A stretch of 45,175 nucleotides of DNA. Origin: an uncultured Eubacteriales bacterium (GTDB lineage Bacteria > Bacillota > Clostridia > Christensenellales > Aristaeellaceae). This document shows positions 16,211 to 23,734 of the stretch, one piece after another; the first letter of the stretch is position 1, and each line of letters opens with the position of its first letter. The notes beneath the pieces were generated by a model, which made no database searches, had not been told where the DNA came from, and worked only from the letters and a program-made list of their open reading frames with translations. Made by a program: the position numbers and the translations under genes. The DNA lies in contig UQNM01000007.1 of NCBI GenBank assembly GCA_900542395.1, positions 1 to 45,175 of the forward strand, read 5' to 3'.

Positions 16211-16352
16211 CATCAACTTGATAAGAAGCGAGTAGAAGTGAGAATAACACTAACGCGATTACGAATAAGTCTTTACAAAACAGATTATAAAGGAAAATCT
16301 AAATACTGTCAAGATAAAACTAAAGAATAAGCTAAATGAATTTCGATTGTCC

Positions 16353-16381
16353 TTGACGTAAATTAGAAAATCCTATATAAT
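16353..16381 (+). promoter_or_regulatory. Promoter of the second XRE gene
   Basis: TTGACG (16353-16358) and TATAAT (16376-16381) are 17 bp apart, 25 bp before the start codon. The SD AGGAGG follows. Confidence 0.85.
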
Positions 16382-16406
16382 CGGGATATGACTAGGAGGT
16401 AACGAT

Positions 16407-16616
16407 ATGACGATTTCGAAGAAAATCAAAATGGCTTTGGCGTATAAGGGAATGAGTGAAGCGGAGCTTGCCCGCGCGGTCGGTTCAAGCCCATCAGCAT
16501 TCAATCAGCGGATGAAGACGGGAAAATTTTCGTCTGAGGAAATGGAGAAAATCGCTGATGCGCTGGGAGCAACATATTACTATGGTTTTGAATTTGAAGG
16601 AAATGTGAGAATATAA
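16407..16616 (+). CDS. Small XRE/Cro-type regulator
   Basis: A 69-residue helix-turn-helix protein: MTISKKIKMALAYKGMSEAE, then ELARAVGSSPSAFNQRMKTG as the turn and recognition helix, then SSEEMEKIADALGA. It has no dimerisation domain beyond this core, as in Cro-like repressors of mobile elements. It has its own near-consensus promoter. It lies between the resolvase and the helicase, convergent with the helicase gene, and its stop is 3 bp from the first 44-nt hairpin. Targets are unknown; the helicase, WYL or its own gene are candidates. Confidence 0.88.
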   Translation: MTISKKIKMALAYKGMSEAELARAVGSSPSAFNQRMKTGKFSSEEMEKIADALGATYYYGFEFEGNVRI

Positions 16617-16619
16617 AAA

Positions 16620-16663
16620 GCCAAATTCCTATACATTCTTATAAAGAGACATAGGAATTTGGC
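16620..16663. repeat. 44-nt hairpin repeat, copy 1 (3' side of the helicase gene)
   Basis: GCCAAATTCCTAT and ATAGGAATTTGGC are perfect 13-bp arms around an 18-nt loop. On the minus strand it is followed by TTTTTA, so this copy can also serve as the helicase terminator. The same arms and the same loop length recur at 17977-18020. Confidence 0.85.
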
Positions 16664-16737
16664 AGGGGCATATTATGGGAGTTTATGGAAAAATGCGCAA
16701 GAAAAAAAGAACCCTGTCACACAGAATTTCCGTGAGA

Positions 16738-17952
16738 TCAGTGTGTGATGGGAGGGAGGATAGTGACGGAACGCCGGCTGCCTAGTCTTGGATTGGCTTG
16801 AATGATATAGCCTTGCTCTTCGAGCTTCTTTTTGATGGTGTTCCATTTATATAATGCACCGCAGGAATTTCGATAATTCAAAGCTAGGGCAAGAGCCTCT
16901 TTGTCTTCTTTGAAAAGCGGAACATTGATGTATTCGTCGGGAACAATCAATGTGTCGTCGGAGGGGTCATACAGATAAAGCGTGTTCAGGTCATTGCGAT
17001 AACGTCCACGAGCTTGAATGATGGTATCTTCGTCTTGCGATTGTATAAATACGGCTTCAATATTTCCGTAAATGTTGATGGATGTTTCATAAGCCTTATT
17101 GAATACGAGAATATCGATATCATCGGGTAAACGCTGTTTTTCGATAATATATTGACGAATTTGTTTTTGCATATCACTCATAGGGTTTGTGTCGCTATTC
17201 ATACTCCAAAGCCCGATTGCGCGATAACCAGAGTTTTGAAGAAAAGATACAAATTCCTGAATCTTGGCAATGTGTTCTGTATAGACTAAGTATTTTTTGC
17301 TATGGTCGAGTTTGGATAATTTTTGTTCCAGATTTCGATAACGAATGGTTTTTTGCGTGATGTATCCGGTTGGTTCTGGATTGAGGGTAATACTATGGAT
17401 AGGCGCGCGAAAATTGGCAAGGATTTTGTTTGGAGTTGCTGTAAGAGCAACAACGTAACAGCTTTCAGAGTTAGATAACTCTTCGAGTTTATTCAACGCG
17501 CATTGTTGTGTTTTTTCATTTTTGAATTTTTCAAGAGGGATAGGCCAGAACGTATTATGGAGTTCATCGCAAATAATAAGGTCGAGAGATTGAAGAAATG
17601 CAGGACGATGAAATGCGAGCTTTCCGAAGAATGCGTATGTCATAACAACAATTTTTTCAGGTTCAGCTTGAAAACACTCAAAATTATTGTCATCGCTTTC
17701 ACGCTCCTTGAGCCAAAGCGTATCATAGAATACGGCGTTGTCTTTGTTGACATAACAAATTTGATCACGTCCCGCGCAGGTATCAATCAAATAGAGAATG
17801 CGTTCTTTGTGCTCGATTTTGAGCAGGTCTGGAAGTTTCGCAAGGGCAAAATAAGTCTTGCTACTGCCCGCAGGAGCAACAATAAGGTTGAGTTCGGCTA
17901 TGCTGAATGAATCGGCATCGGAAATTGAATCTGATAAAAATACTTTTTTCAT
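16738..17952 (-). CDS. Superfamily 2 DEAD/DEAH-type helicase
   Basis: A 404-residue protein with the motifs of an SF2 helicase: motif I PAGSSKT at 27-33, motif II DELH at 129-132, motif III region TATP at 171-174, and motif VI QARGRYR at 313-319. There are no recognisable accessory nuclease, methyltransferase or DNA-binding domains, so it is a bare two-RecA-domain translocase. The GSSKT in motif I replaces the usual GxGKT, an unusual but lysine-retaining form. The gene is bracketed by two 44-nt hairpins, one in its 5' leader (17977-18020) and one after its stop (16620-16663). An SD (AAAGGAG) precedes the ATG. It may act in element replication or in defence; no partner gene settles this. Confidence 0.85.
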   Translation of the reverse strand: MKKVFLSDSISDADSFSIAELNLIVAPAGSSKTYFALAKLPDLLKIEHKERILYLIDTCAGRDQICYVNKDNAVFYDTLWLKERESDDNNFECFQAEPEKIVVMTYAFFGKLAFHRPAFLQSLDLIICDELHNTFWPIPLEKFKNEKTQQCALNKLEELSNSESCYVVALTATPNKILANFRAPIHSITLNPEPTGYITQKTIRYRNLEQKLSKLDHSKKYLVYTEHIAKIQEFVSFLQNSGYRAIGLWSMNSDTNPMSDMQKQIRQYIIEKQRLPDDIDILVFNKAYETSINIYGNIEAVFIQSQDEDTIIQARGRYRNDLNTLYLYDPSDDTLIVPDEYINVPLFKEDKEALALALNYRNSCGALYKWNTIKKKLEEQGYIIQANPRLGSRRSVTILPPITH

Positions 17953-17976
17953 ATATATTTTTTCTCCTTTGGTTTT

Positions 17977-18020
17977 GCCAAATTCCTATGCTTTCTTATA
18001 TATACATATAGGAATTTGGC
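17977..18020. repeat. 44-nt hairpin repeat, copy 2 (5' leader of the helicase gene)
   Basis: It has the same 13-bp arms as 16620-16663 and again an 18-nt loop; the loop differs but keeps TTCTTATA. It lies 24 bp before the helicase start codon on the minus strand and has no T tract, so it is not an ordinary terminator. Confidence 0.85.
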
Positions 18021-18213
18021 AATGGATTTATTAGAAATAAGCGATTAGATAACTCATTTCCTTTACATATGTATTATAATATAAATGAAGATATAAATCA
18101 AATTTTGGAAATAGAATAATATTATATAAATAGAGAAAATTACAGTTAGAGTTTATAAAGAAGAGCAAAATGTTATTCTGAATTGCTTCAAATTGTAAAA
18201 GGGATGATTGAAG

Positions 18214-19284
18214 ATGAGGTATCAGGGGCAGAAGTTGAAATTGCTTTATCTCAAAGAGATATTGGAGCGTAAAACGGATGAGACACATTGTCTGACGGCT
18301 TCTCAGATGGTGGAACAATTAGAACAAAAAGGTATAAGGGCGGAGCGTAAGAGCGTTTATGACGACTTGGAGGCGCTGGAGGTCTATGGGCTTGATATTG
18401 CGTCTGAAGGGCGAAATACAGGATATCACCTTTTGAGTCGGGATTTTGAGCTGGCAGAGGTCAAACTGATGGTGGATGCAATACAATCTTCAAAGTTCTT
18501 GACCGAACAAAAGTCATATGAGCTTATCAAAAAGCTGGAATGCTTGTGTAGTGAGTATGAAGCACGGAATTTACAGCATCAGGTCTATATGACGAATCGA
18601 ATCAAGACGGAAAATAACAGCATTCACTACAATGTCGATACCATCCAACGTGCAATAGAGGCAGATAAGAAGATTGGATTCAAAATGTTTGGCTATACGC
18701 GCGAAAAGGAGATTTTTGAACGGCGGTATGGGTATATGTACAGAGTGAGTCCGTATGCGTTGATTTACGAAGATGATAATTATTATTTGCTGGGGTATGA
18801 TGACAAGCATCGAATGATTCAGCATTACCGCGTTGACCGTATGAAGGGCGTTTCGATTTTCGAAACGGAGAGAGATGGAAAAGAAGCGTTTGCCAAACTG
18901 GATATGGCACAGTATGAAAAATACACGTTTTCTATGTATGGGTCAAGCGGAGGAAAACTAACGCCTGTTACAATGGAATTTTATAATATGATGGCAAATG
19001 TAGTTATGGATAAATTTGGTCACGATGTAAGCATGATTCCACAAGGAAATTGGCGTTTTCGCATAACAGTTCCGGTTTCGGTCAGCCCACAATTCTATGC
19101 GTGGGTATTCGGCCTTGGAAAATGCGTGGAGATTATTGAACCGGTAAACGTCAGAGAAGGAATGAAAAGAATGCTGGAGAAGGTCGCGCAAAAGTATCAG
19201 GAGGGTGGAGCATCTGAAACGCCGTGTAATCTGAGCAACTTCCGAAAGAAATTGAGAAAAAGACAAAAAGAATTGAAATTGTAA
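18214..19284 (+). CDS. WYL-domain transcriptional regulator
   Basis: A 356-residue regulator. Residues 1-65 form a helix-turn-helix of the HTH_11 type (LTASQMVEQLEQKGIRAERK, then SVYDDLEAL). The central WYL domain shows VSPYALIYEDDNYYLLGYD at 178-196, followed by HYRVDRMKGV. A C-terminal WCX-like extension follows, ending in a very basic tail. WYL regulators sense ligands or nucleic acid and often control mobile-element or defence genes. It is divergent from the helicase gene with 261 bp between them, so it may control the helicase. The ATG at 18214 fits AAAAGGGA; a TTG at 18208 is less likely. It is the last gene before the right att site. Confidence 0.92.
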   Translation: MRYQGQKLKLLYLKEILERKTDETHCLTASQMVEQLEQKGIRAERKSVYDDLEALEVYGLDIASEGRNTGYHLLSRDFELAEVKLMVDAIQSSKFLTEQKSYELIKKLECLCSEYEARNLQHQVYMTNRIKTENNSIHYNVDTIQRAIEADKKIGFKMFGYTREKEIFERRYGYMYRVSPYALIYEDDNYYLLGYDDKHRMIQHYRVDRMKGVSIFETERDGKEAFAKLDMAQYEKYTFSMYGSSGGKLTPVTMEFYNMMANVVMDKFGHDVSMIPQGNWRFRITVPVSVSPQFYAWVFGLGKCVEIIEPVNVREGMKRMLEKVAQKYQEGGASETPCNLSNFRKKLRKRQKELKL

Positions 19285-19423
19285 AACAAACCCCGTGTAA
19301 AGTGTGGTATACTATGAATAGAAGAAAGCCAATAAATAGAAAGTGCTGGAGGCTATGAATACAAGGTTATTTGCGTGATTTTGAGGTCTGAAATTAACCC
19401 ATTTGGACGATGGGGAATCTGCT
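19285..19423. other. Right-end sequence of the element, non-coding
   Basis: An extended -10 (TGGTATACT, 19305-19313) is present without a -35. Only tiny open frames of 7-14 codons follow. The bases just before the right att copy read in frame as LDDGESA before NGEF, against LDDKPT in Spo0A. This may be a trace of a different spo0A allele, or chance. Confidence 0.4.
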
Positions 19424-19480
19424 AACGGCGAGTTTATCGCGCTGGTCGCGGATCGGCTCGGCGCGGGGAAGAGCGCGTAA
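19424..19480 (+). repeat. Right attachment site (att), 57-bp direct repeat
   Basis: It is identical to 10825-10881. Here it is not preceded by the rest of spo0A but is followed by the terminator expected after spo0A, which fixes this copy as the chromosome-distal att site. Confidence 0.9.
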
Positions 19481-19542
19481 GCGCGTTTTCCGCCGAAAAG
19501 GGGACGGTTTTGCCCCGATGCGCAAAGAAGAACAGATAAAGA

Positions 19543-19574
19543 GCGAACGCACGGAAAAAGCGTTCGCCTTTTTA
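19543..19574 (+). terminator. Displaced native terminator of spo0A
   Basis: GCGAACGC (19543-19550) pairs with GCGTTCGC (19560-19567), then CTTTTTA. It lies 63 bp after the right att copy, the normal distance for a spo0A terminator. Confidence 0.85.
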
Positions 19575-19657
19575 TTATGAAGGATGAAGAAAAATGGCCG
19601 ACGCGGGCGCATCATGCCGTTTACAGCGAATCCCATCGCTTTTTTTGTCCGTAAGCC

Positions 19658-19686
19658 TTGCCAATTTCGCGGTTAGAGGGTACAAT
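19658..19686 (+). promoter_or_regulatory. Promoter of the tilS-hpt operon
   Basis: TTGCCA (19658-19663) and TACAAT (19681-19686) are 17 bp apart, 27 bp before the tilS start at 19714. Confidence 0.75.
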
Positions 19687-19713
19687 AGACAATGTGTAGA
19701 TAGGAGTATGAGC

Positions 19714-21105
19714 ATGCAGGAAACGTTTGTCGGCCGCCTACGGGGCGCGTGCGCCGTTTTGCCGGGCAGTCATGTGCTGGTTGCGGTCAGCGGCGGCGCG
19801 GATTCGACGGCGCTGCTTTGTTTTTTCTGCGAAATTCGGGAAGCGTACCCGATTTCCGTCTCCTGCGCACATGTGGAGCACGGTATTCGCGGCGCGGCCT
19901 CGGAGGAGGACATGCGCTTTGTGAAAGCGCTGTGCGAACAAAAGAATGTTCCGTTTTACGGCGGACGGGTTGACGCGCCGGGTTACGCGCGGGCGCACGG
20001 GTGCGGCCTTGAGGAAGCGGCCAGAGCGCTGCGCTACGATTTTCTTGAGAAGACGGCGGAGGCCGTCGGCGCGGACGCAATCGCGTTGGCGCATCATCGG
20101 GGGGATCAGGCGGAGACCGTGCTGCTTCACGCGGCGCGGGGGAGCGATATCCGCGGGCTTTGCGCGATGCGCTGGCGGCGTGGGAAGCTCATCCGTCCGC
20201 TGCTGGACGCGGAGCCGGAGGCGCTGCGCGCATATCTGCGGCGCATCGGTCAGCCGTGGCGCGAGGACGAAACCAACGCCTGCGAGGATTACGCGAGAAA
20301 CCGGATTCGCCGTTCGGCGATGCCTGCGCTGGCGGCGGCTTATCCCGACGCGCAGGGGGCGCTTGCGCGGCTGGCCGCGTCGGCACAGCGGGATGAGGAT
20401 TACTTTGCCAAGCGGCTTGACGAGCTGGGGCTCAGCGCGCCGCTGAAGCTGGTCAACGGCGCGTGTCTGCCGAGGGAAAAGCTCGCGGGGCTGCATCCGG
20501 CGCTGGCCGGTCGGGCGCTGGTCGGGCTGATCGAGCGCGCGGGCGCGCCGACGCAGAGCGCGCAGACGGTCTTGCATCTGCTGGACGGTCTGCCGGAGCG
20601 GGGTGCGATGAATCTCTCCGGGGGCGCTCGGGCGGAGATCGGCGCGCGGTACGTCGCCATCCTCCGCGCGGAGCAAGCCGTCGCCGAGACGCCGCTCAAC
20701 CTGTCGGGGGCGACCGAAACGCCGTTTGGCACGTTCATCGTCCGCCGAGCTGAACCGGGGGAGACGGGCGACGGCGTACACAGCCAGACCGTAGACGCAG
20801 ACCGATTGGCGGGCGCGGTGATTGCGCCGTGGCAGAGCGGCGAGGCGATGACGCCGTTCGGGGCGAAAAGCCCGGTGCGGATGAAGAAGCTGCTGGAAGA
20901 CGTGGAGCACGCGCTGCGCAGAAGCGTGCCCGTGCTCAAAAACGGAGAAAACACATTGCTATGGATGCCGGGCGTTCGTCCGGCTGAGATATGCCGCGGC
21001 GGGGGCGGAAACCGCGTGCTGATTGCGTTTGTCAATCGGTTCGAAGGCGATTTTCGCTTAGCGGCGGCAAACCAATATTTCAATTCAGGGGGAACAAAAG
21101 CATGA
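19714..21105 (+). CDS. tilS: tRNA(Ile)-lysidine synthetase
   Basis: A 463-residue N-type ATP pyrophosphatase that converts the wobble cytidine of the AUA-reading tRNA(Ile) to lysidine, an essential step for reading AUA. The PP-loop SGGADS is at residues 26-31. Further typical pieces are HVEHGIRG, ALAHHRGDQAETVLLHAARG and a C-terminal domain starting at about residue 290. Frame continues upstream, but AGGAG at 19702-19706 is best spaced for the ATG at 19714 and the promoter lies at 19658-19686. The stop overlaps the hpt start by 4 bp (ATGA). Together with hpt and ftsH it repeats the order found in Bacillus. Confidence 0.95.
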   Translation: MQETFVGRLRGACAVLPGSHVLVAVSGGADSTALLCFFCEIREAYPISVSCAHVEHGIRGAASEEDMRFVKALCEQKNVPFYGGRVDAPGYARAHGCGLEEAARALRYDFLEKTAEAVGADAIALAHHRGDQAETVLLHAARGSDIRGLCAMRWRRGKLIRPLLDAEPEALRAYLRRIGQPWREDETNACEDYARNRIRRSAMPALAAAYPDAQGALARLAASAQRDEDYFAKRLDELGLSAPLKLVNGACLPREKLAGLHPALAGRALVGLIERAGAPTQSAQTVLHLLDGLPERGAMNLSGGARAEIGARYVAILRAEQAVAETPLNLSGATETPFGTFIVRRAEPGETGDGVHSQTVDADRLAGAVIAPWQSGEAMTPFGAKSPVRMKKLLEDVEHALRRSVPVLKNGENTLLWMPGVRPAEICRGGGGNRVLIAFVNRFEGDFRLAAANQYFNSGGTKA

Positions 21106-21659
21106 GTGAGCAAAGAAAAACGTATGCCGATCTGAAGGATGAACTGCTGATTACGCGCGACCAGATTGCGGTGCGCGTCAAGGAAATGGGCGCGGAAATC
21201 ACGCGCGACTTCGAAGGCAAGGATCTGACCGTGATCTGCATCCTCAAGGGTGCGGTGGTGTTTTTCGTGGATCTGATCCGCGAAATCGACCTGCCGATGA
21301 CGATGGATTTCATGGCGATTTCCAGCTACGGCAGCGCGACCAAGTCCTCCGGCGTGGTGCGCATCCTCAAGGATCTGGACAAGCCGATCAACGGCAAGGA
21401 CGTGCTCATCATCGAGGACATCGTCGATTCCGGCATGACGCTCTCCTTCCTCAAGGAGAATCTGCTCAGCCGCGGCGCGGCCTCGCTGCATATCGCCACG
21501 CTGCTGGATAAGCCGGAGCGCCGCCGCGTGCCGCTGCATGTGGATTATTCCGGCTTCACGATTCCGGATGAGTTCGTCGTCGGTTACGGCCTCGATTACG
21601 CGGAAAAGTATCGCAACCTGCCGGATATCGGCGTGCTGCGCCCGGAAATCTACGAATAA
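21102..21659 (+). CDS. hpt: Hypoxanthine phosphoribosyltransferase
   Basis: A 185-residue purine-salvage enzyme that makes IMP or GMP from hypoxanthine or guanine and PRPP. The PRPP-binding signature VLIIEDIVDSGMTL starts at residue 101, with the acidic pair E105-D106. LKGAVVFFVDL and SSYGSATKSSG are also typical of the HPRT family. The length equals that of bacterial Hpt. Translation is coupled to tilS by the ATGA overlap, with GGGGGAA as SD inside the tilS end. ftsH follows after 44 bp. Confidence 0.96.
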   Translation: MSEQRKTYADLKDELLITRDQIAVRVKEMGAEITRDFEGKDLTVICILKGAVVFFVDLIREIDLPMTMDFMAISSYGSATKSSGVVRILKDLDKPINGKDVLIIEDIVDSGMTLSFLKENLLSRGAASLHIATLLDKPERRRVPLHVDYSGFTIPDEFVVGYGLDYAEKYRNLPDIGVLRPEIYE

Positions 21660-21703
21660 TACGCTTTCGCCGCGGCGCAGGCCGCGTCAACTGGAGGTTC
21701 CCA

Positions 21704-23632
21704 TTGAAAAAATCATATAAGGGCTTTCCGATTTACGCGCTGATTATCATCGGCGTGCTGATTGCGACGCAGCTTTTCTCCTCGTCGTTCAGCAGCCAGC
21801 GCGGCCAGAAAATCGAGGCGGCCAAGCTGTTTGAATATATCGACAGCGGTGTGATCGACGCCGTTGCGCTGGAAAGCAGCACGGCCTACGCGCACATGAA
21901 GGCGAGCTCCATTCCGCTTTCCGCGTTTTCCAATGCGGCGTATGATTTCAGCGCCGTCATTTCGCGGGATACGTTTGTGGAGACCTGCCGCCAGCTTGCC
22001 GCCAGAAAAGCGGGCAAGCCGCTGGAGGACATCACGGAGATTGACCTCGGGTTTGACCTGATCTATCTGCCGCAGCCCGCGACGCCGTGGCTGCTGGATA
22101 TGCTGCCGTATATCATTATGACCGTCGGTCTGATGGCGTTCTGGCTGATGATGATGCGTCAGCAGGGCGGAGGCGGCGGCAAAATGATGACCTTCGGCCA
22201 CAGCCCGGCGCGCGTGTTCGAGCCGGACGGCAACCGCATCACCTTTGCGGACGTTGCCGGCGCGGTGGAAGAGAAGGAAGAGATGCAGGAGCTGGTCGAG
22301 TTCCTCAAGAACCCGCGCCGGTTTACGTCAGTCGGCGCGCGGATTCCCAAGGGCGTGCTGCTCGTCGGCCCGCCCGGCACGGGCAAGACGCTGCTGGCCA
22401 AGGCCGTTGCGGGCGAGGCGGGCGTGCCGTTCATGTCCATCTCCGGTTCGGATTTTGTGGAGATGTTTGTCGGCGTGGGCGCGAGCCGCGTTCGCGACCT
22501 GTTCGATCAGGCGAAGAAGCACGCGCCGTGCATCGTCTTTATCGACGAAATCGACGCGGTGGGCCGCAGGCGCGGCGCGGGCATGGGCGGCGGCCACGAC
22601 GAGCGCGAGCAGACGCTCAACCAGCTTCTCGTCGAGATGGACGGCTTCGCGGTGAACGAGGGCGTGATCGTGCTGGCGGCGACGAACCGCAAGGATATTC
22701 TCGACCCGGCGCTGCTGCGTCCCGGCCGGTTTGACCGGCAGATCACCGTCGGCTACCCCGACGTGCGCGGCCGCGAGGCGATTCTGCGCGTCCACGCAAA
22801 GGAAAAGCCGCTGGCAGATGACGTCGATCTGGCGAACATCGCCAAGCGCACGCCGTATTTCGCGGGCGCGGATCTGGAAAACATTATGAACGAGGCCGCG
22901 ATTCTCTGCGCGCGCGAGGGCAAGGAGAAGATCACCATGCGCCACCTGAACGACGCGATTGAGCGCGTGCAGATGGGGCCGGAAAAGAAGAGCCATATCG
23001 TCAGCGACGAGGACAAGCGCCTTGTTGCCTGCCACGAGGCGGGTCACGCGATTGTCGGCGAGCTGCTGGGCGGCTGCGACGACGTGCATCTGGTGACGAT
23101 CATGCCGCGCGGTGGGAGCGGCGGCCACACGCTGCTGCTGCCGGACAAGGAGAGCGATTTCACCACCCGCACGCAGCTTCTGGACTTTGTGGCGATGGCG
23201 CTGGGCGGCTATGCGGCCGAAACGCTCGTCATGGGGCAGATGTCCACCGGCGCGAGCAGCGACTTGCAGCGCGCGACCGATATCTGCCGCCGGATGGTGA
23301 CGCAGTACGGCATGAGCGACGACATGGGGCCGATCTATCTCGGCGGCGACCACGACGAGGTGTTCCTGGCGCGGGATTACGGCCAACAGAGCCGCACGTA
23401 CAGCGAGGACGTCGCGGCGCGGATCGACGCGGAGGTGCAGCGCAAGATGAACGACGCGCTCGCCCGCGCGACGGCGATTCTCAAGGAGCATCGCGCGCAG
23501 CTCGACGGCCTCTCCGACCTGCTGGTGGAGAAGGAGACGATCGACCGCGCGGAGTTCGTGGCCTTCCTCAAGGGCGAACCCTGCCCCGAAAAGAAGGAAG
23601 AAAACGTGCTCAGGGAGCCGGAACAGGTTTAA
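21704..23632 (+). CDS. ftsH: ATP-dependent zinc metalloprotease FtsH
   Basis: A 642-residue membrane-bound AAA+ protease that degrades unfolded membrane and regulatory proteins; in Bacillus it affects entry into sporulation. Two transmembrane helices flank a short outside domain (about residues 9-25 and 128-148). The Walker A motif GPPGTGKT is at 222-229, Walker B is IVFIDEIDAVGRRRG, the second region of homology is ATNRKDILDPALLRPGRFDR (20 residues), and the zinc site is HEAGH at 444-448. The start codon is TTG at 21704 with GGAGG 6 nt before it; no ATG fits. A terminator hairpin follows. Confidence 0.97.
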   Translation: MKKSYKGFPIYALIIIGVLIATQLFSSSFSSQRGQKIEAAKLFEYIDSGVIDAVALESSTAYAHMKASSIPLSAFSNAAYDFSAVISRDTFVETCRQLAARKAGKPLEDITEIDLGFDLIYLPQPATPWLLDMLPYIIMTVGLMAFWLMMMRQQGGGGGKMMTFGHSPARVFEPDGNRITFADVAGAVEEKEEMQELVEFLKNPRRFTSVGARIPKGVLLVGPPGTGKTLLAKAVAGEAGVPFMSISGSDFVEMFVGVGASRVRDLFDQAKKHAPCIVFIDEIDAVGRRRGAGMGGGHDEREQTLNQLLVEMDGFAVNEGVIVLAATNRKDILDPALLRPGRFDRQITVGYPDVRGREAILRVHAKEKPLADDVDLANIAKRTPYFAGADLENIMNEAAILCAREGKEKITMRHLNDAIERVQMGPEKKSHIVSDEDKRLVACHEAGHAIVGELLGGCDDVHLVTIMPRGGSGGHTLLLPDKESDFTTRTQLLDFVAMALGGYAAETLVMGQMSTGASSDLQRATDICRRMVTQYGMSDDMGPIYLGGDHDEVFLARDYGQQSRTYSEDVAARIDAEVQRKMNDALARATAILKEHRAQLDGLSDLLVEKETIDRAEFVAFLKGEPCPEKKEENVLREPEQV

Positions 23633-23641
23633 CAGACAGGC

Positions 23642-23676
23642 GGACGCCGTGCCGAAAAAGGCGCGGCGTCTGCTTT
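23642..23676 (+). terminator. Intrinsic terminator after ftsH
   Basis: A GC-rich stem (GGACGCCG paired with CGGCGTCT, extended by GCC/GGC) closes an A-rich loop and is followed by TTTT. Confidence 0.8.
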
Positions 23677-23734
23677 TCCCTATCGCGCGGCAAAACTGCG
23701 CGACACGGAAAGGCATGACCATGGGAGGAACGAC

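Larger units (their letters stand above)
10825..19480. mobile_element. Integrated genetic element (about 8.6 kb) targeting the 3' end of spo0A
   Basis: A perfect 57-bp direct repeat at 10825-10881 and 19424-19480 bounds an AT-rich block between spo0A and its displaced terminator. A tyrosine integrase lies just inside the left end, as in tRNA-targeting islands. Cargo: two paralogous unknown proteins, two XRE regulators, two secreted proteins, a serine resolvase, an SF2 helicase and a WYL regulator. I see no relaxase, coupling protein, replication initiator, terminase or capsid gene. It is therefore an integrative island of unknown transfer mode, possibly mobilised by something else or decayed. 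The outer boundaries are read directly from the sequence; mobility is inferred. Confidence 0.88.

Noticed and set aside
16620..18020. IS200/IS605-type insertion sequence
   Set aside because: Hairpin ends fit the style, but there is no TnpA or TnpB; the gene inside is an SF2 helicase.
10825..19480. Prophage or conjugative element
   Set aside because: No capsid, terminase, portal, relaxase, coupling protein or secretion gene is present; only integration, regulation and cargo genes are visible.
2873..19686. A host-specific TTGCC-type -35 element differing from TTGACA in the island
   Set aside because: Several backbone promoters do have TTGCCA or TTGCCT, but the dnaE-operon promoter has a perfect TTGACA, so the contrast does not hold.
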